64,000 bases of DNA from Roseiarcus sp963784805 (GCA_963784805.1 CAWASR010000008.1:779285-843284); one strand, 5' to 3'. Shown: positions 8,619 to 17,991, counted from the first letter of the stretch. Numbers and translations: made by a program. The notes: generated from the sequence alone by a model not told the origin.

Positions 8619-9615
8619 ATGATGGAGATGCCGCCTGTTCAATTCGCGCCGACGAACGGGCTGCGTCTGGCCTTTTACGAGCAGGGGCCGCAGAACGATC
8701 CGAACTCCTTTCGTACTTTGTCACGGTTGGCCAGAGATCGCCTTCACCTGGCGCCATCAGATCAAAGCGTTGAGCGATGCGGGTTTTCGCGCAATCGCGG
8801 TCGACCAGCGCGGCTACGGCGCGAGCGATTGTCCGCCGGAGGTCGAGGACTATTCCATCGATCGTCTGGCCGGCGATCTTATCGGGCTGCTCGACCATCT
8901 GAAGGTCGACAGGGCGATTTTCGTCGGTCATGACTGGGGCGGATTCGTCGTCTGGGAAATGGCGCTGAGGCATCCGAAGCGGGTCGCTGGCGTCGTTTCG
9001 CTCAACACGCCGCATGTGGCGCGCGCGCCAGCCGACCCGATCGCGATCATGCGCCGCCGCCACGGCGAGCGCATGTATATCGTTCAGTTCCAAGGCCCGG
9101 ACCGGGAGCCCGATCGCCTCTTCGCCGAGAACGTCGACAGGTTGTTCGACGCGTTTCTGCGCGCCCCCCTCCCGCGGGCGCAAGACCCGGGCGGTTCCGC
9201 GGCCGCGGACGTCGACGCCCCGGCAAAGGCCGATCTCGACTTGACCGCGTTTGTCAGTCGTTACGATCCGGCGAGAGATCGTCGGGCGCGCATCATGTCG
9301 GATGAGGAACGGCAGGTCTTCGTCGACGCCTTCAGGCGAACCGGGTTCACCGGCGGCATCAACTGGTATCGCAACATCACCCGCAACTGGGAGGGCTCCG
9401 CCGGACGCGACGAGACTGTCCATGCGCCGGCTCTGATGATCATGGCCGAACGGGACCGGGTTCAGACGCCAGCTTCCGCGGACCGCATGGAAAGCCTCGT
9501 GCCCAATCTGACGAAACATCTCGTGCGCGACTGCGGCCACTGGACGCAGGAAGAAAGGCCCGAAGAGGTCAGCGCGACGATCATTGATTGGCGCCGGCGG
9601 GCGCTCGGAGGATAG
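8619..9615 (+). pseudogene. Epoxide-hydrolase-like alpha/beta hydrolase, single frameshift
   Basis: The gene begins at ATG 8619 (PPVQFAPTNGLRLAFYEQG, typical first strand) but the frame changes at about 8706-8712, where TCCTTTCG appears to hold one extra base. After the shift the sequence reads FVLCHGWPEIAFTW, the HGxP oxyanion motif, then VDQRGYGASD, nucleophile elbow VGHDWGG, a cap domain, the acid in MIMAERD and the catalytic His in RDCGHWTQEE. Repaired, the protein would be about 330 residues, normal for bacterial epoxide hydrolases. All catalytic residues lie downstream of the break, so a truncated product from an internal start would lack the HGWP loop. It could be a real mutation or a sequencing indel. 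Confidence 0.85.
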
Positions 9616-9639
9616 AGAAGCGATGGCGGAGGCGCGACC

Positions 9640-10116
9640 TTGAAGCCCGCGACCAGCCCCTCCGCGCTCAGAGTTCAGGCCGCGCTCGGCGATCGATTTG
9701 AGGTGCTGGAGTTCGACGCCGGCACCCGCACCGCGGAAGACGCCGCGGCGGCGATCGGCTGCGGCGTGGCGCAGATCGCCAAGTCGCTCGTTTTCCGCGC
9801 GACCGGGAGCGGACTTCCGGTCCTGATCGTCGCCTCGGGCGCCCATCGCGTCGACGAGAACAAGGCCGCGGCCGTCATTGGCGAGCGCATCGCGCGCGCC
9901 GACGCTGAATTCGTGCGTGACTCGACGGGATTCGCAATCGGCGGCGTGCCGCCGGTCGGCCACAGGATTCCGCCTGTCGTGCTGATCGACGAAACGCTAC
10001 TGCGGCTCTCTGAAATCTGGGCCGCAGCAGGAACGCCATACGCGGTCTTCCGCCTCACGCCGGCCGATCTTGTCGCATTGACGGGCGGTCGCGTCGTCGC
10101 CATCGCGCGCGAATAG
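9640..10116 (+). CDS. YbaK/EbsC-family aminoacyl-tRNA deacylase
   Basis: A 158-residue single-domain protein of the YbaK/ProX family, which hydrolyses mischarged aminoacyl-tRNAs in trans. Family features seen are the early strand RFEVLEFDAGTRTAEDAA, QIAKSLVFR with the conserved Lys near residue 48, the segment VASGAHRVDENKAA, and the GGVPPVGH loop near residue 105 that forms the substrate pocket. The start appears to be TTG at 9640 behind GGAGG; no in-frame ATG is near. It lies 24 bases after the hydrolase pseudogene. Whether it is a Cys-tRNA-Pro or Ala-tRNA-Pro editor cannot be told. Confidence 0.88.
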   Translation: MKPATSPSALRVQAALGDRFEVLEFDAGTRTAEDAAAAIGCGVAQIAKSLVFRATGSGLPVLIVASGAHRVDENKAAAVIGERIARADAEFVRDSTGFAIGGVPPVGHRIPPVVLIDETLLRLSEIWAAAGTPYAVFRLTPADLVALTGGRVVAIARE

Positions 10117-10140
10117 GGGCGCGCGATCGAGGAGTTCGCC

Positions 10141-10947
10141 GTGCCGCGCAGGGGTCAATCGGGGATACGGATCGGCATCGGCGGATGGACCTACGAGCCC
10201 TGGCGCGGCGCGTTCTATCCCAAAGGCCTGCCCCACAGACGAGAACTCGAATATGCGAGCGCGAGACTGACGTCGATCGAGATCAACGGCACCTATTATG
10301 GCGCCCAGAAGCCCGAGAGTTTCGTCAAATGGCGTGACGAAACGCCGGCGGATTTCATGTTCGCGCTCAAAGCCCCTCGCTTCGCCACCAATCGTCGCGT
10401 TCTCGCCGAAGCGGGCCCGACGATCGAGCGGTTCTTTTCGAGCGGCGTGACCGGGCTGAAGAGCAAGCTTGGACCGATCAACTGGCAATTCGCGCCAACC
10501 AAGCGCTTCGATCCGGACGATTTCGGCGCGTTCCTCGAGTTGCTGCCCTCGTCGGTCGATGGCGTGGCGATTCGACATGCCGTCGAAGTCCGCCACGACA
10601 GTTTCCGCTCCCCCGACTTCGTCGCGCTCGCGCGGGCGCGCGGCGTCGCAATCGTGATCTCGGCCGATGGCGAATATCCGCAAATCGGCGATCTGACGGC
10701 GCCCTTCGTCTATGTCCGGATCATGGGAACGACGGAGGCCCATCAATCCGGATATTCGAGCCGCGCTCTCGATCAATGGGCCAAAAGGGCAAAGACCTGG
10801 GCTGGCGGCGGCGCCCCGAGCGGAATTGCGACCGTCGCGGCGCCGGCGTCCGGGAAGAAGAGCCGCGACGTCTTCTTCTTTGTCATCAGCGGCTACAAGG
10901 CGATTAATCCCGCCGCCGCGATGGCGCTCATCGAGCGCGTCGGGTGA
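10141..10947 (+). CDS. DUF72 (YecE-like) family protein
   Basis: A 268-residue protein of the DUF72 family, whose members have a TIM-barrel-like fold and no settled biochemical role. The N-terminal signature IRIGIGGWTYEPWRGAFYP, the EINGTYYG strand with its conserved Tyr, the PADFMFALKAPR segment and the HAVEVRHDSF strand are all present. It starts at GTG 10141. The gene follows the deacylase by 24 bases and is probably co-transcribed with it. Confidence 0.88.
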   Translation: MPRRGQSGIRIGIGGWTYEPWRGAFYPKGLPHRRELEYASARLTSIEINGTYYGAQKPESFVKWRDETPADFMFALKAPRFATNRRVLAEAGPTIERFFSSGVTGLKSKLGPINWQFAPTKRFDPDDFGAFLELLPSSVDGVAIRHAVEVRHDSFRSPDFVALARARGVAIVISADGEYPQIGDLTAPFVYVRIMGTTEAHQSGYSSRALDQWAKRAKTWAGGGAPSGIATVAAPASGKKSRDVFFFVISGYKAINPAAAMALIERVG

Positions 10948-11141
10948 TCGGGATCGTCAGGGAGGTCCGGCTTGACGGGGTTTGCGCCTTTGTCAGCGGC
11001 CCAGTCCATTCAATCTTCGAAGCGCCAATTTCTGCAGCGCCGCCGTCATGGGAAGCGTCGCGCGCAACGCCCGAAGCGCCAAAAGCGGTTGCGACAAGAG
11101 GGGGAGCGGTCCTTCCCCCTCCACTCCGCGGCGGCTTGAAA

Positions 11142-11435
11142 CTAAGCGACGTGCTCCAGGATTTTCTCCATTTCCGCCGCCGTGAACGCGCGCAACGTCT
11201 GCCCACGGACGTTGCCGAACTTCAGCGTGCTCAACGCGAATGCGGCCGCCTTCACATCGTCCGAAGCCTCTGAGATCACAACCAAGTCGTATTGCCCCTG
11301 GGTCCAGACGACTTCCTTGATGTGCATCCCAGCCGCGGCGCCGGCCTTCTTGACCGCTTCCACCCGCTTGACCGTCTCCTTGATGTTTTTGAGGCCCTGG
11401 TCGGTGAAGTTGTATAGCGTGACGTAGGTAGCCCT
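11142..11435 (-). CDS. GYD-domain protein; expected start codon reads AGG
   Basis: The frame encodes about 97 residues of the GYD family: ATYVTLYNFTDQGLKNIK, then VVWTQGQYDLVVI (the GxYD-type motif) and a C-terminal AFTAAEMEKIL. Homologues usually start MATYVTLYNF. Here a good ribosome site (GGAAGGA) is followed at correct spacing by AGG (minus strand 11435-11433) where ATG is expected. The next in-frame start upstream is a GTG at 11489, which would add 18 residues not typical of the family. The function of GYD proteins is not established. Reading frame and length are otherwise normal. Confidence 0.7.
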   Translation of the reverse strand, partial: RATYVTLYNFTDQGLKNIKETVKRVEAVKKAGAAAGMHIKEVVWTQGQYDLVVISEASDDVKAAAFALSTLKFGNVRGQTLRAFTAAEMEKILEHVA

Positions 11436-11489
11436 GGCGTTTCCTTCCGATAGCGGGAGCTGTTGTCTGAAACGCCGCCCAGCGCGCAC

Positions 11490-11816
11490 AAGGGGCGCGC
11501 GCCCTCCAAATCAGCGCGCCTTTTGCGACGACGTGTCAAATGCGGCGACCGGGCATGGCGGCCGCCGACGGTCAGGCGAGCCATGGCGGCAGGGTGCGCT
11601 CCTGGCAAATTGCGCGGCAATCAAACGACCGTCTCCCGCGCACCGGCTGCCGGGGCGCAAGGAGAAGCTACGAAAATTGGTCGGCGCGTCTGAAGAGACG
11701 GAGTCGCCGACAAACGCAACTCCACATTCCGCGGTCGACGTTCATTCCTTCCCGCCACGCGGCGCAATCGGCGATCCTGCCGATCATCCTCCCGCCTTCG
11801 GGCGGCTCAGCGATCT
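11490..11816. other. Intergenic stretch between GYD gene and end of acs
   Basis: About 330 bases. A short hairpin CCGCC-TTCG-GGCGG sits around 11792-11805, just beyond the acs stop, but no T-run follows on the minus strand, so it is a weak terminator candidate at best. No gene was recognised. Confidence 0.4.
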
Positions 11817-13763
11817 TCAGCCTTTGCCGCGATTTTGCCGGTTGTCGATCAGTTCGGTCACGACGGCTGGCTCCGCCAGCGTCGAGGTGTCGCCGAGCGA
11901 ACCGTACTCGTTTTCCGCGATCTTGCGCAGGATGCGGCGCATGATCTTTCCCGAGCGGGTTTTCGGCAGGCCGGGCGAAAACTGGATGAGGTCGGGCGAC
12001 GCGAACGGTCCGATCTCCTTGCGCACCCAGGCGACCAGTTCCTTGCGCAAGTCTTCGTTCACCTCGATTCCGGACATGACCGTGACATAGGCGTAGATGC
12101 CCTGACCCTTGATGTCGTGCGGATAGCCGACGACCGCCGCTTCCGACACCTTGGGATGGGCGACGAGCGCGCTCTCGACTTCCGCCGTGCCCATCCGATG
12201 GCCGGAGACGTTGATGACGTCGTCGACGCGGCCGGTGATCCAGTAGTCGCCGTCCGAGTCGCGGCGCGCGCCGTCGCCGGTGAAATACTTGCCTGGATAG
12301 GCGGCGAAGTAGGTGTTCACAAATCGAGCGTGGTCGCCGTAGATGGTGCGCGACTGGCCGGGCCAGGAATCGGCGATGACCAGATTGCCCTCGCAAGGGC
12401 CTTCCAGGGCCTTGCCGTCGGCGGCGACGATTTCGGGAGCGACGCCGAAGAACGGCTGCGTCGCCGAACCCGGCTTCAGCTTGGTCGCTCCAGGCAGGGG
12501 CGTGATCATGATGCCGCCCGTTTCCGTCTGCCACCATGTGTCGACGATCGGACAGCGACCTTCGCCGACGACGCGATGATACCATTCCCAAGCCTCGGGG
12601 TTGATCGGCTCGCCGACCGAACCCAGGAGGCGCAAGGACGCGCGGCTCGTCTTCTTCACCGGCGCCTCGCCGGCGCCCATCAGCGAGCGGATCGCTGTCG
12701 GAGCGGTATAAAAGGTGTTGACCTTGTGCTTGTCGACGACTTCCCAGAAGCGGCTCATCGAAGGATAATTCGGAACCCCTTCGAATATCAGCGTTGTCGC
12801 GCCATTGGCGAGCGGCCCGTAGACGATGTAGCTGTGGCCGGTCACCCAGCCGACGTCGGCCGTGCACCAGTAGACGTCGCCGTCGTGATAATCGAAGACA
12901 TACTGGTGGGTCATCGCGGCATAGACAAGATACCCACCGGTCGTGTGGACGACGCCTTTGGGCGCGCCCGTCGATCCCGAAGTGTAGAGGATGAACAGCG
13001 GATCTTCCGCGTTCATCGGCTCGCACGGGCAATGGCTGGCCGCCTCCTTGGCCGCTTCATGCAGCCAAACGTCGCGTCCTTTCCGCCAGCCGACGTCGCC
13101 GCCGGTGTGCTTGACGACGATCACGGTCTCGACGCCGCCCGCCTTTTCGATGGCGGCGTCGGCGTTGGACTTCAGCGGCACCTTGCGCCCGCCGCGTAGG
13201 CCCTCGTCCGCGGTGATGACGACTTCCGACTTGGCGTCGGATATCCGGCCGGCGAGCGCGTCCGGGGAGAAGCCTCCGAACACGATCGAATGGATCGCCC
13301 CGATGCGCGCGCAAGCCAACATGGCATAGGCCGCCTCGGGGATCATCGGCAGATAGATCGTGACCCGGTCGCCCTTTTTGACGCCGTGGTTTTTCAGTAC
13401 GTTGGCGAAACGCCCGACCTGGTCGGCGAGTTCGGCGTAGGTAATCTGCTTCGACTTCGACGGGTCGTCGCCCTCCCAAATGATCGCGGTCTGGTTGGCC
13501 CGCTTGGGCAGATGGCGATCGACGCAATTGTGGGCGACATTGGTGACGCCGTCCTCGAACCACCTGATCGACACGTTGTGGGGGTCGAACGACGTATTCT
13601 TGACCTTGACGTAGGGCGTGAACCAATCGATGCGCTTTCCGTGCTCAGCCCAGAATCCTTGTGGATCGGCGAGCGAGCGCTTGTACATTTCCCTATACTT
13701 GGCGTCGTTTACCCAGGCGCGCTTCGCCCATTCGGCGGGAACGTCATAGGTCTTGTCGGACAT
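11817..13763 (-). CDS. acs: Acetyl-CoA synthetase (AMP-forming)
   Basis: A 648-residue enzyme that makes acetyl-CoA from acetate, ATP and CoA in the cytoplasm. The P-loop YTSGSTGAPKGVVHT is near residue 265, the acetate-pocket region TWWQTETGG near 415, the A8 hinge WITGRVDDVINVSGHR near 520, and the acetylatable lysine motif PKTRSGKIMRR near 610. Full family length (about 650) and all motifs are present, which separates it from the propionyl and acetoacetyl homologues. The start is the ATG at 13763 with GGAGG-like sequence just upstream on the minus strand (GGGAGGAATCC). Confidence 0.96.
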   Translation of the reverse strand: MSDKTYDVPAEWAKRAWVNDAKYREMYKRSLADPQGFWAEHGKRIDWFTPYVKVKNTSFDPHNVSIRWFEDGVTNVAHNCVDRHLPKRANQTAIIWEGDDPSKSKQITYAELADQVGRFANVLKNHGVKKGDRVTIYLPMIPEAAYAMLACARIGAIHSIVFGGFSPDALAGRISDAKSEVVITADEGLRGGRKVPLKSNADAAIEKAGGVETVIVVKHTGGDVGWRKGRDVWLHEAAKEAASHCPCEPMNAEDPLFILYTSGSTGAPKGVVHTTGGYLVYAAMTHQYVFDYHDGDVYWCTADVGWVTGHSYIVYGPLANGATTLIFEGVPNYPSMSRFWEVVDKHKVNTFYTAPTAIRSLMGAGEAPVKKTSRASLRLLGSVGEPINPEAWEWYHRVVGEGRCPIVDTWWQTETGGIMITPLPGATKLKPGSATQPFFGVAPEIVAADGKALEGPCEGNLVIADSWPGQSRTIYGDHARFVNTYFAAYPGKYFTGDGARRDSDGDYWITGRVDDVINVSGHRMGTAEVESALVAHPKVSEAAVVGYPHDIKGQGIYAYVTVMSGIEVNEDLRKELVAWVRKEIGPFASPDLIQFSPGLPKTRSGKIMRRILRKIAENEYGSLGDTSTLAEPAVVTELIDNRQNRGKG

Positions 13764-13930
13764 GGATTCCTCCCAAACAACCCTTCCTGCGGTTCGGCCT
13801 GCGCACGAAGCGAGAAAGGAGCCTTATGCCCTATCACGAGGAAACCCGACAAGTCGGCGCAATCGATGCTAAGGTCTCGGTCCTCCCGTCGAGGCGGGCG
13901 TCGCGCGAGAGAAGCGTCGCCTAGCCGGCG

Positions 13931-14344
13931 CTAAAGGCCGCCGAGCTTGCGCACCAGGGTCCATTCCGCCGCCGTCACGGGCTGGACTGAGAGGCGCGAG
14001 TTGGTGACCAGCGCCATCGCGGCCAAGCGCTTTTCGGCCTTGACCTGATCGAGCGTGACCGGACGCGGCAGGGAGCGAACGGCGCGGATGTCGACCATGC
14101 CGAATTTGCCGCTCGCGTCGGTCGGATCGGGCCGATAGGCCTTGCACACCTCGACGATGCCGACGATCGCCTTGCCTTCGTTGGAATGATAGAAAAATCC
14201 CTGCTCGCCGACCTTCATCGCCTGCATGTTGAGCTTGGCCGAATGATTGCGCACGCCGCTCCAATCCGTGCCCTCCGCGCCCATTCGCGCCAGTTTCTCG
14301 TAGGACCAGGCGGAGGGCTCGCTCTTGAACAACCAATGGGCCAT
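13931..14344 (-). CDS. EVE-domain protein
   Basis: A 137-residue protein of the EVE (PUA-like) family. The start AHWLFKSEPSAWSY, the segment DWSGVRNHSAKLNMQAM and the VGEQGFFYHSNEGKAIVGI strand are diagnostic. EVE domains are linked to recognition of modified bases in nucleic acids, though the cellular role of the stand-alone proteobacterial form is unclear. ATG 14344 is chosen over in-frame upstream starts because it matches the family N-terminus. It follows gpsA by about 105 bases on the same strand; many relatives have a YciI-like gene in this gap, which was not seen here. Confidence 0.88.
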   Translation of the reverse strand: MAHWLFKSEPSAWSYEKLARMGAEGTDWSGVRNHSAKLNMQAMKVGEQGFFYHSNEGKAIVGIVEVCKAYRPDPTDASGKFGMVDIRAVRSLPRPVTLDQVKAEKRLAAMALVTNSRLSVQPVTAAEWTLVRKLGGL

Positions 14345-14449
14345 TGACGCTTCGCCTCGGGGAATGGCCGACGCCTTGGCGCCGGGGACTTGCGCAGGCG
14401 CCTTCGACAATTCGGTGAACGAGCGCAGGCCTTCGGCAGCGGCCCACAT

Positions 14450-15436
14450 TCACTCTTCCCCCTTTTGAGGCCGCCCGAGAAGCGCGTCAATCGCGCCGGG
14501 AACGTCGAGCGAGCTATCGATCAGCGCCTCAACGCAATTGGAGATCGGCATGTCGACGCCGCGCGCGCGCGCCATCTCGCACAGGGCCGAGGCGGTGAAG
14601 GCGCCCTCGACCAGCCTTCCCGCTTTCGCCTCGCCGACGCTGCGGCCCTCGCCGAGCGCGAGGCCGAAGGAGTAGTTGCGCGACTGGGTCGAAGAGCAGG
14701 TCAGCACGAGATCGCCCAGGCCCGACAGGCCCATCAGCGTCGACCCTCTGGCGCCGAAGGCCTCGCCGAACCGGCGCAACTCGGCGAAACCGCGCGCGGT
14801 CAGAGCCGCGACCGCGCTCGCGCCGAGGCCGCGGCCGGCGGCGACTCCGCAGGCGATCGCGAGGACATTCTTGGCCGCCCCGCCGATCTCGACGCCGCGA
14901 ACGTCGGTCGAATGATAGAGCCGCAAGCTCGGTCCGCCCAAAAGACGGCAAAGGGCGCGGGCCAGGCCGGCGTTGCTCGCGGCGAGCGTCAACGCAGTCG
15001 GCAGGCCTGCCGCAACGTCGGTGGCGAAGGACGGTCCCGAAAGGATGGCCGCCGGCCGCGCCGGCGCCGCCTGCAAGAGGACGTCGGTCATGAAGGCGTG
15101 CGTGCCGCGCTCGATGCCTTTTGCGCAGGCGACAAGGGGCGCCGCGCCCGGCAGCGCCGCGAGCAGCATCGCGACTTTGCGCGTCGCCTGAGCCGGTGTG
15201 GCGACCAAAACCAGATCGCAGCGCGCGATTTCGGCGAGGTTGGCGGTGACCTTGACGGCTGCCGCGAGTTCGGCGCCCGGAAGCCTGTCGCTGCGCCGCG
15301 TCGCCTCGAGCTCGCGCATCCGGGCCGCGTCGCGCCCCCATAAAACAGCGTCTCGGCTCGCCGCGGCGGCGGCGTTGGCGAGAGCCATTCCCCACGCGCC
15401 GGCGCCGGCGACGCCGATGACGCTTCCCTCCCTCAA
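14450..15436 (-). CDS. gpsA: Glycerol-3-phosphate dehydrogenase [NAD(P)+]
   Basis: A protein of about 328 residues that reduces dihydroxyacetone phosphate to sn-glycerol 3-phosphate for phospholipid synthesis. The N-terminal Rossmann motif GAGAWGMALA is near residue 9, followed by LVLVATPAQ, ACAKGIE and LSGPSFATDVA. The catalytic Lys is in GGAAKNVLAIA near residue 190, and the C-terminal domain contains STLMGLSGLGDLVLTC. The start is uncertain: no ATG is near the Rossmann strand, and TTG at 15436 is the best fit. An in-frame extension upstream to 15856 has no family support and overlaps the Tim44-like gene on the other strand. Confidence 0.9.
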   Translation of the reverse strand: MREGSVIGVAGAGAWGMALANAAAAASRDAVLWGRDAARMRELEATRRSDRLPGAELAAAVKVTANLAEIARCDLVLVATPAQATRKVAMLLAALPGAAPLVACAKGIERGTHAFMTDVLLQAAPARPAAILSGPSFATDVAAGLPTALTLAASNAGLARALCRLLGGPSLRLYHSTDVRGVEIGGAAKNVLAIACGVAAGRGLGASAVAALTARGFAELRRFGEAFGARGSTLMGLSGLGDLVLTCSSTQSRNYSFGLALGEGRSVGEAKAGRLVEGAFTASALCEMARARGVDMPISNCVEALIDSSLDVPGAIDALLGRPQKGEE

Positions 15437-15614
15437 GTCCGCTCGCCCGGCATCGCCTTTTCCTCGACGCAAGGGAATGACCCGATCCGCGCCCGCCGCG
15501 CAAGCCCCAACCGCGGCTTGCCCGAGGCTGGCTCCTAGCCAAAACGCTGGCGAGCGCCTACTTATGGAGACTAGGCGTCGCTGCAAGGCGGCGGGCTTCG
15601 AGGATTTGAAACCG

Positions 15615-16313
15615 ATGCCGGACATCGACCTTTCGACTGTCATTTTTGCGCTGATCGCCCTGTTCGTAGTTTTCAAGCTGCGCTCGGTGCTCGGGACGCG
15701 AAACGACCAGGGCCGGCAGCCTGGCGGCCTACTGGCCCCGTTGCGGCGCGCGCCGGGACCGCCGAGCGCGCCGGTCGTTGCGACGGACCCAGGCGCCTCA
15801 AGGGCGGTGGCCGTCCCCCCCGCCGAGGACCGATGGCGGGGCTTCGCGGAGCCCAATACGCCCTTGTGGAACGGGCTCGACGCGATCGGAGCGGCTGACC
15901 GAAGCTTCGCGCCGCAGGCCTTCCTCTCCGGCGCGCGAATGGCTTACGACATGATCGTCCATGCTTTCGCCGCCGGCGATTCCGCGACGCTGCGCGGGCT
16001 GTTGGCGCCGGAAGCCTTTGCCAATTTCGACAATGCTATCCGCGCCCGCGCCGCGGCCGGTCACACCATGACAACGACTGTCGTGTCGATCGACGGGGCC
16101 ACGATCGCCGGCGCGCGGCTCGTCGGCTCAACCGCGCAAATCGACGTGCGCTTCGCCGCCAAGCTCGCCTCTGTGACGCATGACGGCGCAGGCGCCGTCG
16201 TCGACGGTTCGTCCGAAACGGTCGCCGACCATGTCGACGTCTGGACCTTTACCCGCGACGTTCATTCTCGCGATCCCAACTGGCAGCTGAGTGCGACCGA
16301 AGCGGAAAGCTGA
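15615..16313 (+). CDS. Tim44/TimA-like domain protein, membrane anchored
   Basis: A 232-residue protein with one N-terminal membrane helix (TVIFALIALFVVFKL, residues 6-20), a Pro-rich linker, and a C-terminal Tim44-like domain: FLSGARMAYDMIVHAFAAGD, TLRGLLAPEAFANFDNAI, then DVWTFTRDVHSRDPNWQL. Bacterial Tim44-like proteins are related to the mitochondrial import-motor component and are membrane associated; their bacterial role is not settled. ATG 15615 is used because the membrane helix follows directly. The order Tim44-like, mltA, smr is a conserved Hyphomicrobiales arrangement. Confidence 0.88.
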   Translation: MPDIDLSTVIFALIALFVVFKLRSVLGTRNDQGRQPGGLLAPLRRAPGPPSAPVVATDPGASRAVAVPPAEDRWRGFAEPNTPLWNGLDAIGAADRSFAPQAFLSGARMAYDMIVHAFAAGDSATLRGLLAPEAFANFDNAIRARAAAGHTMTTTVVSIDGATIAGARLVGSTAQIDVRFAAKLASVTHDGAGAVVDGSSETVADHVDVWTFTRDVHSRDPNWQLSATEAES

Positions 16314-16336
16314 GCTTCGACCGGCCGGCGACAACC

Positions 16337-17431
16337 GTGCCGCCGCGTCTCGCGCCGCTCGATTTTGCAAGCCTCGTCGGCTTTCCCGACGACGATCTCC
16401 TGGCGGCCTACCGTTGCTTTGAGCGCTCGGCGCCCGTCCTGGTCGAGGCCGGGGCGGGAGCGCGGCCGGCTCTCCCGCCGACGCTCGCGCTGGTCGCGAA
16501 CGCGCGCGCGGCTCTCGACGCGGACATCCACGACGCAGCGGGCGCGCGAGGCTTCTTCGAGAGTCGGTTTCGGCCATTCCGGGTCTTGCCTGATAGCGGG
16601 AAGGACGGATTCCTGACCGGCTACTACGAGCCCTGCGTCGCCGGGGCCGCCGCGGAATCCGAAGCATTCCGCTGGCCGATCCTTGCGCGTCCCGCCGATC
16701 TGCAAACCTTCGCACAGGATGAGGCGGCCGAGGGCGTCCCCATCGGCGTGAGCGCCGCCAGGCGCCGAAGCGACGGTTCGCTTGTCCCCTACGACGATCG
16801 GGAGGCAATCGAGAGCGAGCGGCTGAACGCGATCGTCTGGCTTCGCGACGCGGTCGAAGCCTTTCTCATTCAGGTGCAGGGCTCGGCGCAAGTCGAGTTC
16901 CCTGACGGCCGGCGCGCGCGTCTCGCCTATGATGGCCGCAACGGCCTGCCTTATACGTCGATTGGCCGGATTCTGATCGAAGCGGGAGAGATAGCGGAAA
17001 GCGCCATGTCGCTTGCGAGCCTGAAGGCGTGGCTCCGCGCGGCGGGCCTTGGCGAAGGCGAACGGGGATTGGCGTTGATGCGTCGCAATCGATCATTCGT
17101 GTTCTTCAGGCTGGTCGAGGATTTCGACCCGGAGAGCGGTCCGGTCGGCGGCGCCGGGACGCCCCTGACGCCCCTGCGCTCGATCGCCGTCGACCGGAGC
17201 CATTGGGCCTATGGCCTGCCGTTCTGGATCGAGGCGGAATTGCCTTGGGTCGATGATTCGCCGCGCCCGTTCCGCCGGCTGATGATCGCTCAGGATACCG
17301 GCTCGGCGCTTGCGGGACCGGCCCGCGCCGACATATTCTTCGGCGGAGGCGACGCGGCTGGCGTCCGTGCCGGAGCGATTCGCCACCCCGGCGGGTTCGT
17401 CGTGCTGCTGCCGGTCGGAGACGAGCCGTGA
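16337..17431 (+). CDS. mltA: Membrane-bound lytic murein transglycosylase A family protein
   Basis: A 364-residue peptidoglycan lytic transglycosylase that cleaves the MurNAc-GlcNAc bond to form 1,6-anhydro ends. The MltA domain begins at about residue 85 (GFLTGYYEP), with FLIQVQGSAQVEFPDG near 180, the 3D domain and the catalytic Asp region IAQDTGSALAGPARADIFFG near 320. It starts at GTG 16337. No clear signal peptide or lipobox is visible at this start, unlike Escherichia coli MltA, so either export uses a poorly defined signal or the N-terminus is mispredicted. The end overlaps the Smr gene by four bases. Confidence 0.9.
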   Translation: MPPRLAPLDFASLVGFPDDDLLAAYRCFERSAPVLVEAGAGARPALPPTLALVANARAALDADIHDAAGARGFFESRFRPFRVLPDSGKDGFLTGYYEPCVAGAAAESEAFRWPILARPADLQTFAQDEAAEGVPIGVSAARRRSDGSLVPYDDREAIESERLNAIVWLRDAVEAFLIQVQGSAQVEFPDGRRARLAYDGRNGLPYTSIGRILIEAGEIAESAMSLASLKAWLRAAGLGEGERGLALMRRNRSFVFFRLVEDFDPESGPVGGAGTPLTPLRSIAVDRSHWAYGLPFWIEAELPWVDDSPRPFRRLMIAQDTGSALAGPARADIFFGGGDAAGVRAGAIRHPGGFVVLLPVGDEP

Positions 17432-17991
17432 AGGAGGCCCCTCCCGCCCGCATCCACCGACTGAGGCGTCTCAGCGACGAGGAGATCGCGCTGTGGAGAG
17501 AAGTGGCGCGCGGCGTCACCCGGCGCCGAGACGCGAGTCTGCCTGCGCCTTCGAAAACCCTTTCTCCCAATCCGCCTCGAGACCCGGAGCCTGTCGCCGC
17601 CGACGTACGCGGGGCAGGGCCGGCGGCGCGAGGCGCGCCCCCGCTTGCGCCGATCGAACGCCGATTGAAACGCCAGCTTGCGCGCGGACGCGGCGCGATC
17701 GACGGCGCAATCGATCTGCACGGCATGACTCAGGCCGAGGCGCATCAGGCCCTGCGCGGCTTCCTGCGTCATTCGCAGGCCCGCGGCGCGAGGCTGGTCA
17801 TCGTCGTCACCGGCAAGGGGGCCCCGGCTGGCGATACGGCGCGGTGGGGGCAGGAAAGCGGCGTGCTCAGACGGCTCACGCCTCACTGGCTGCGCGAGCA
17901 CGACCTGCGCCCGGTTGTGCTCGGCTTTGAGGAAGCCGGCCGGAGCCATGGCGGATCGGGCGCGCTCTACGTGCGGCTTCGGCGACTTTAG
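17428..17991 (+). CDS. Smr-domain protein
   Basis: A 187-residue protein with a variable, Pro/Arg-rich N-terminal half and a C-terminal Smr domain from about residue 85: IDLHGMTQAEAHQALRGFL, then VIVVTGKG, and HGGSGALYVRL at the end. The LDxH-like IDLHGM and TGKG motifs are the hallmarks. Smr domains bind or nick nucleic acids, and some act on collided ribosomes in other bacteria; the role of this short proteobacterial form is not known. The GTG start at 17428 overlaps the mltA stop (GTGA), so the two are translationally coupled. Confidence 0.88.
   Translation: MKEAPPARIHRLRRLSDEEIALWREVARGVTRRRDASLPAPSKTLSPNPPRDPEPVAADVRGAGPAARGAPPLAPIERRLKRQLARGRGAIDGAIDLHGMTQAEAHQALRGFLRHSQARGARLVIVVTGKGAPAGDTARWGQESGVLRRLTPHWLREHDLRPVVLGFEEAGRSHGGSGALYVRLRRL

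Noticed and set aside
6618..8642. Minus-strand N-terminal extension of the SDR gene (frame open for 912 codons)
   Set aside because: It is antisense to the acyl-CoA ligase gene and lacks SDR features before the ATG at 6617.
11792..11805. Hairpin after acs as a terminator
   Set aside because: Short stem and no T-run on the minus strand.
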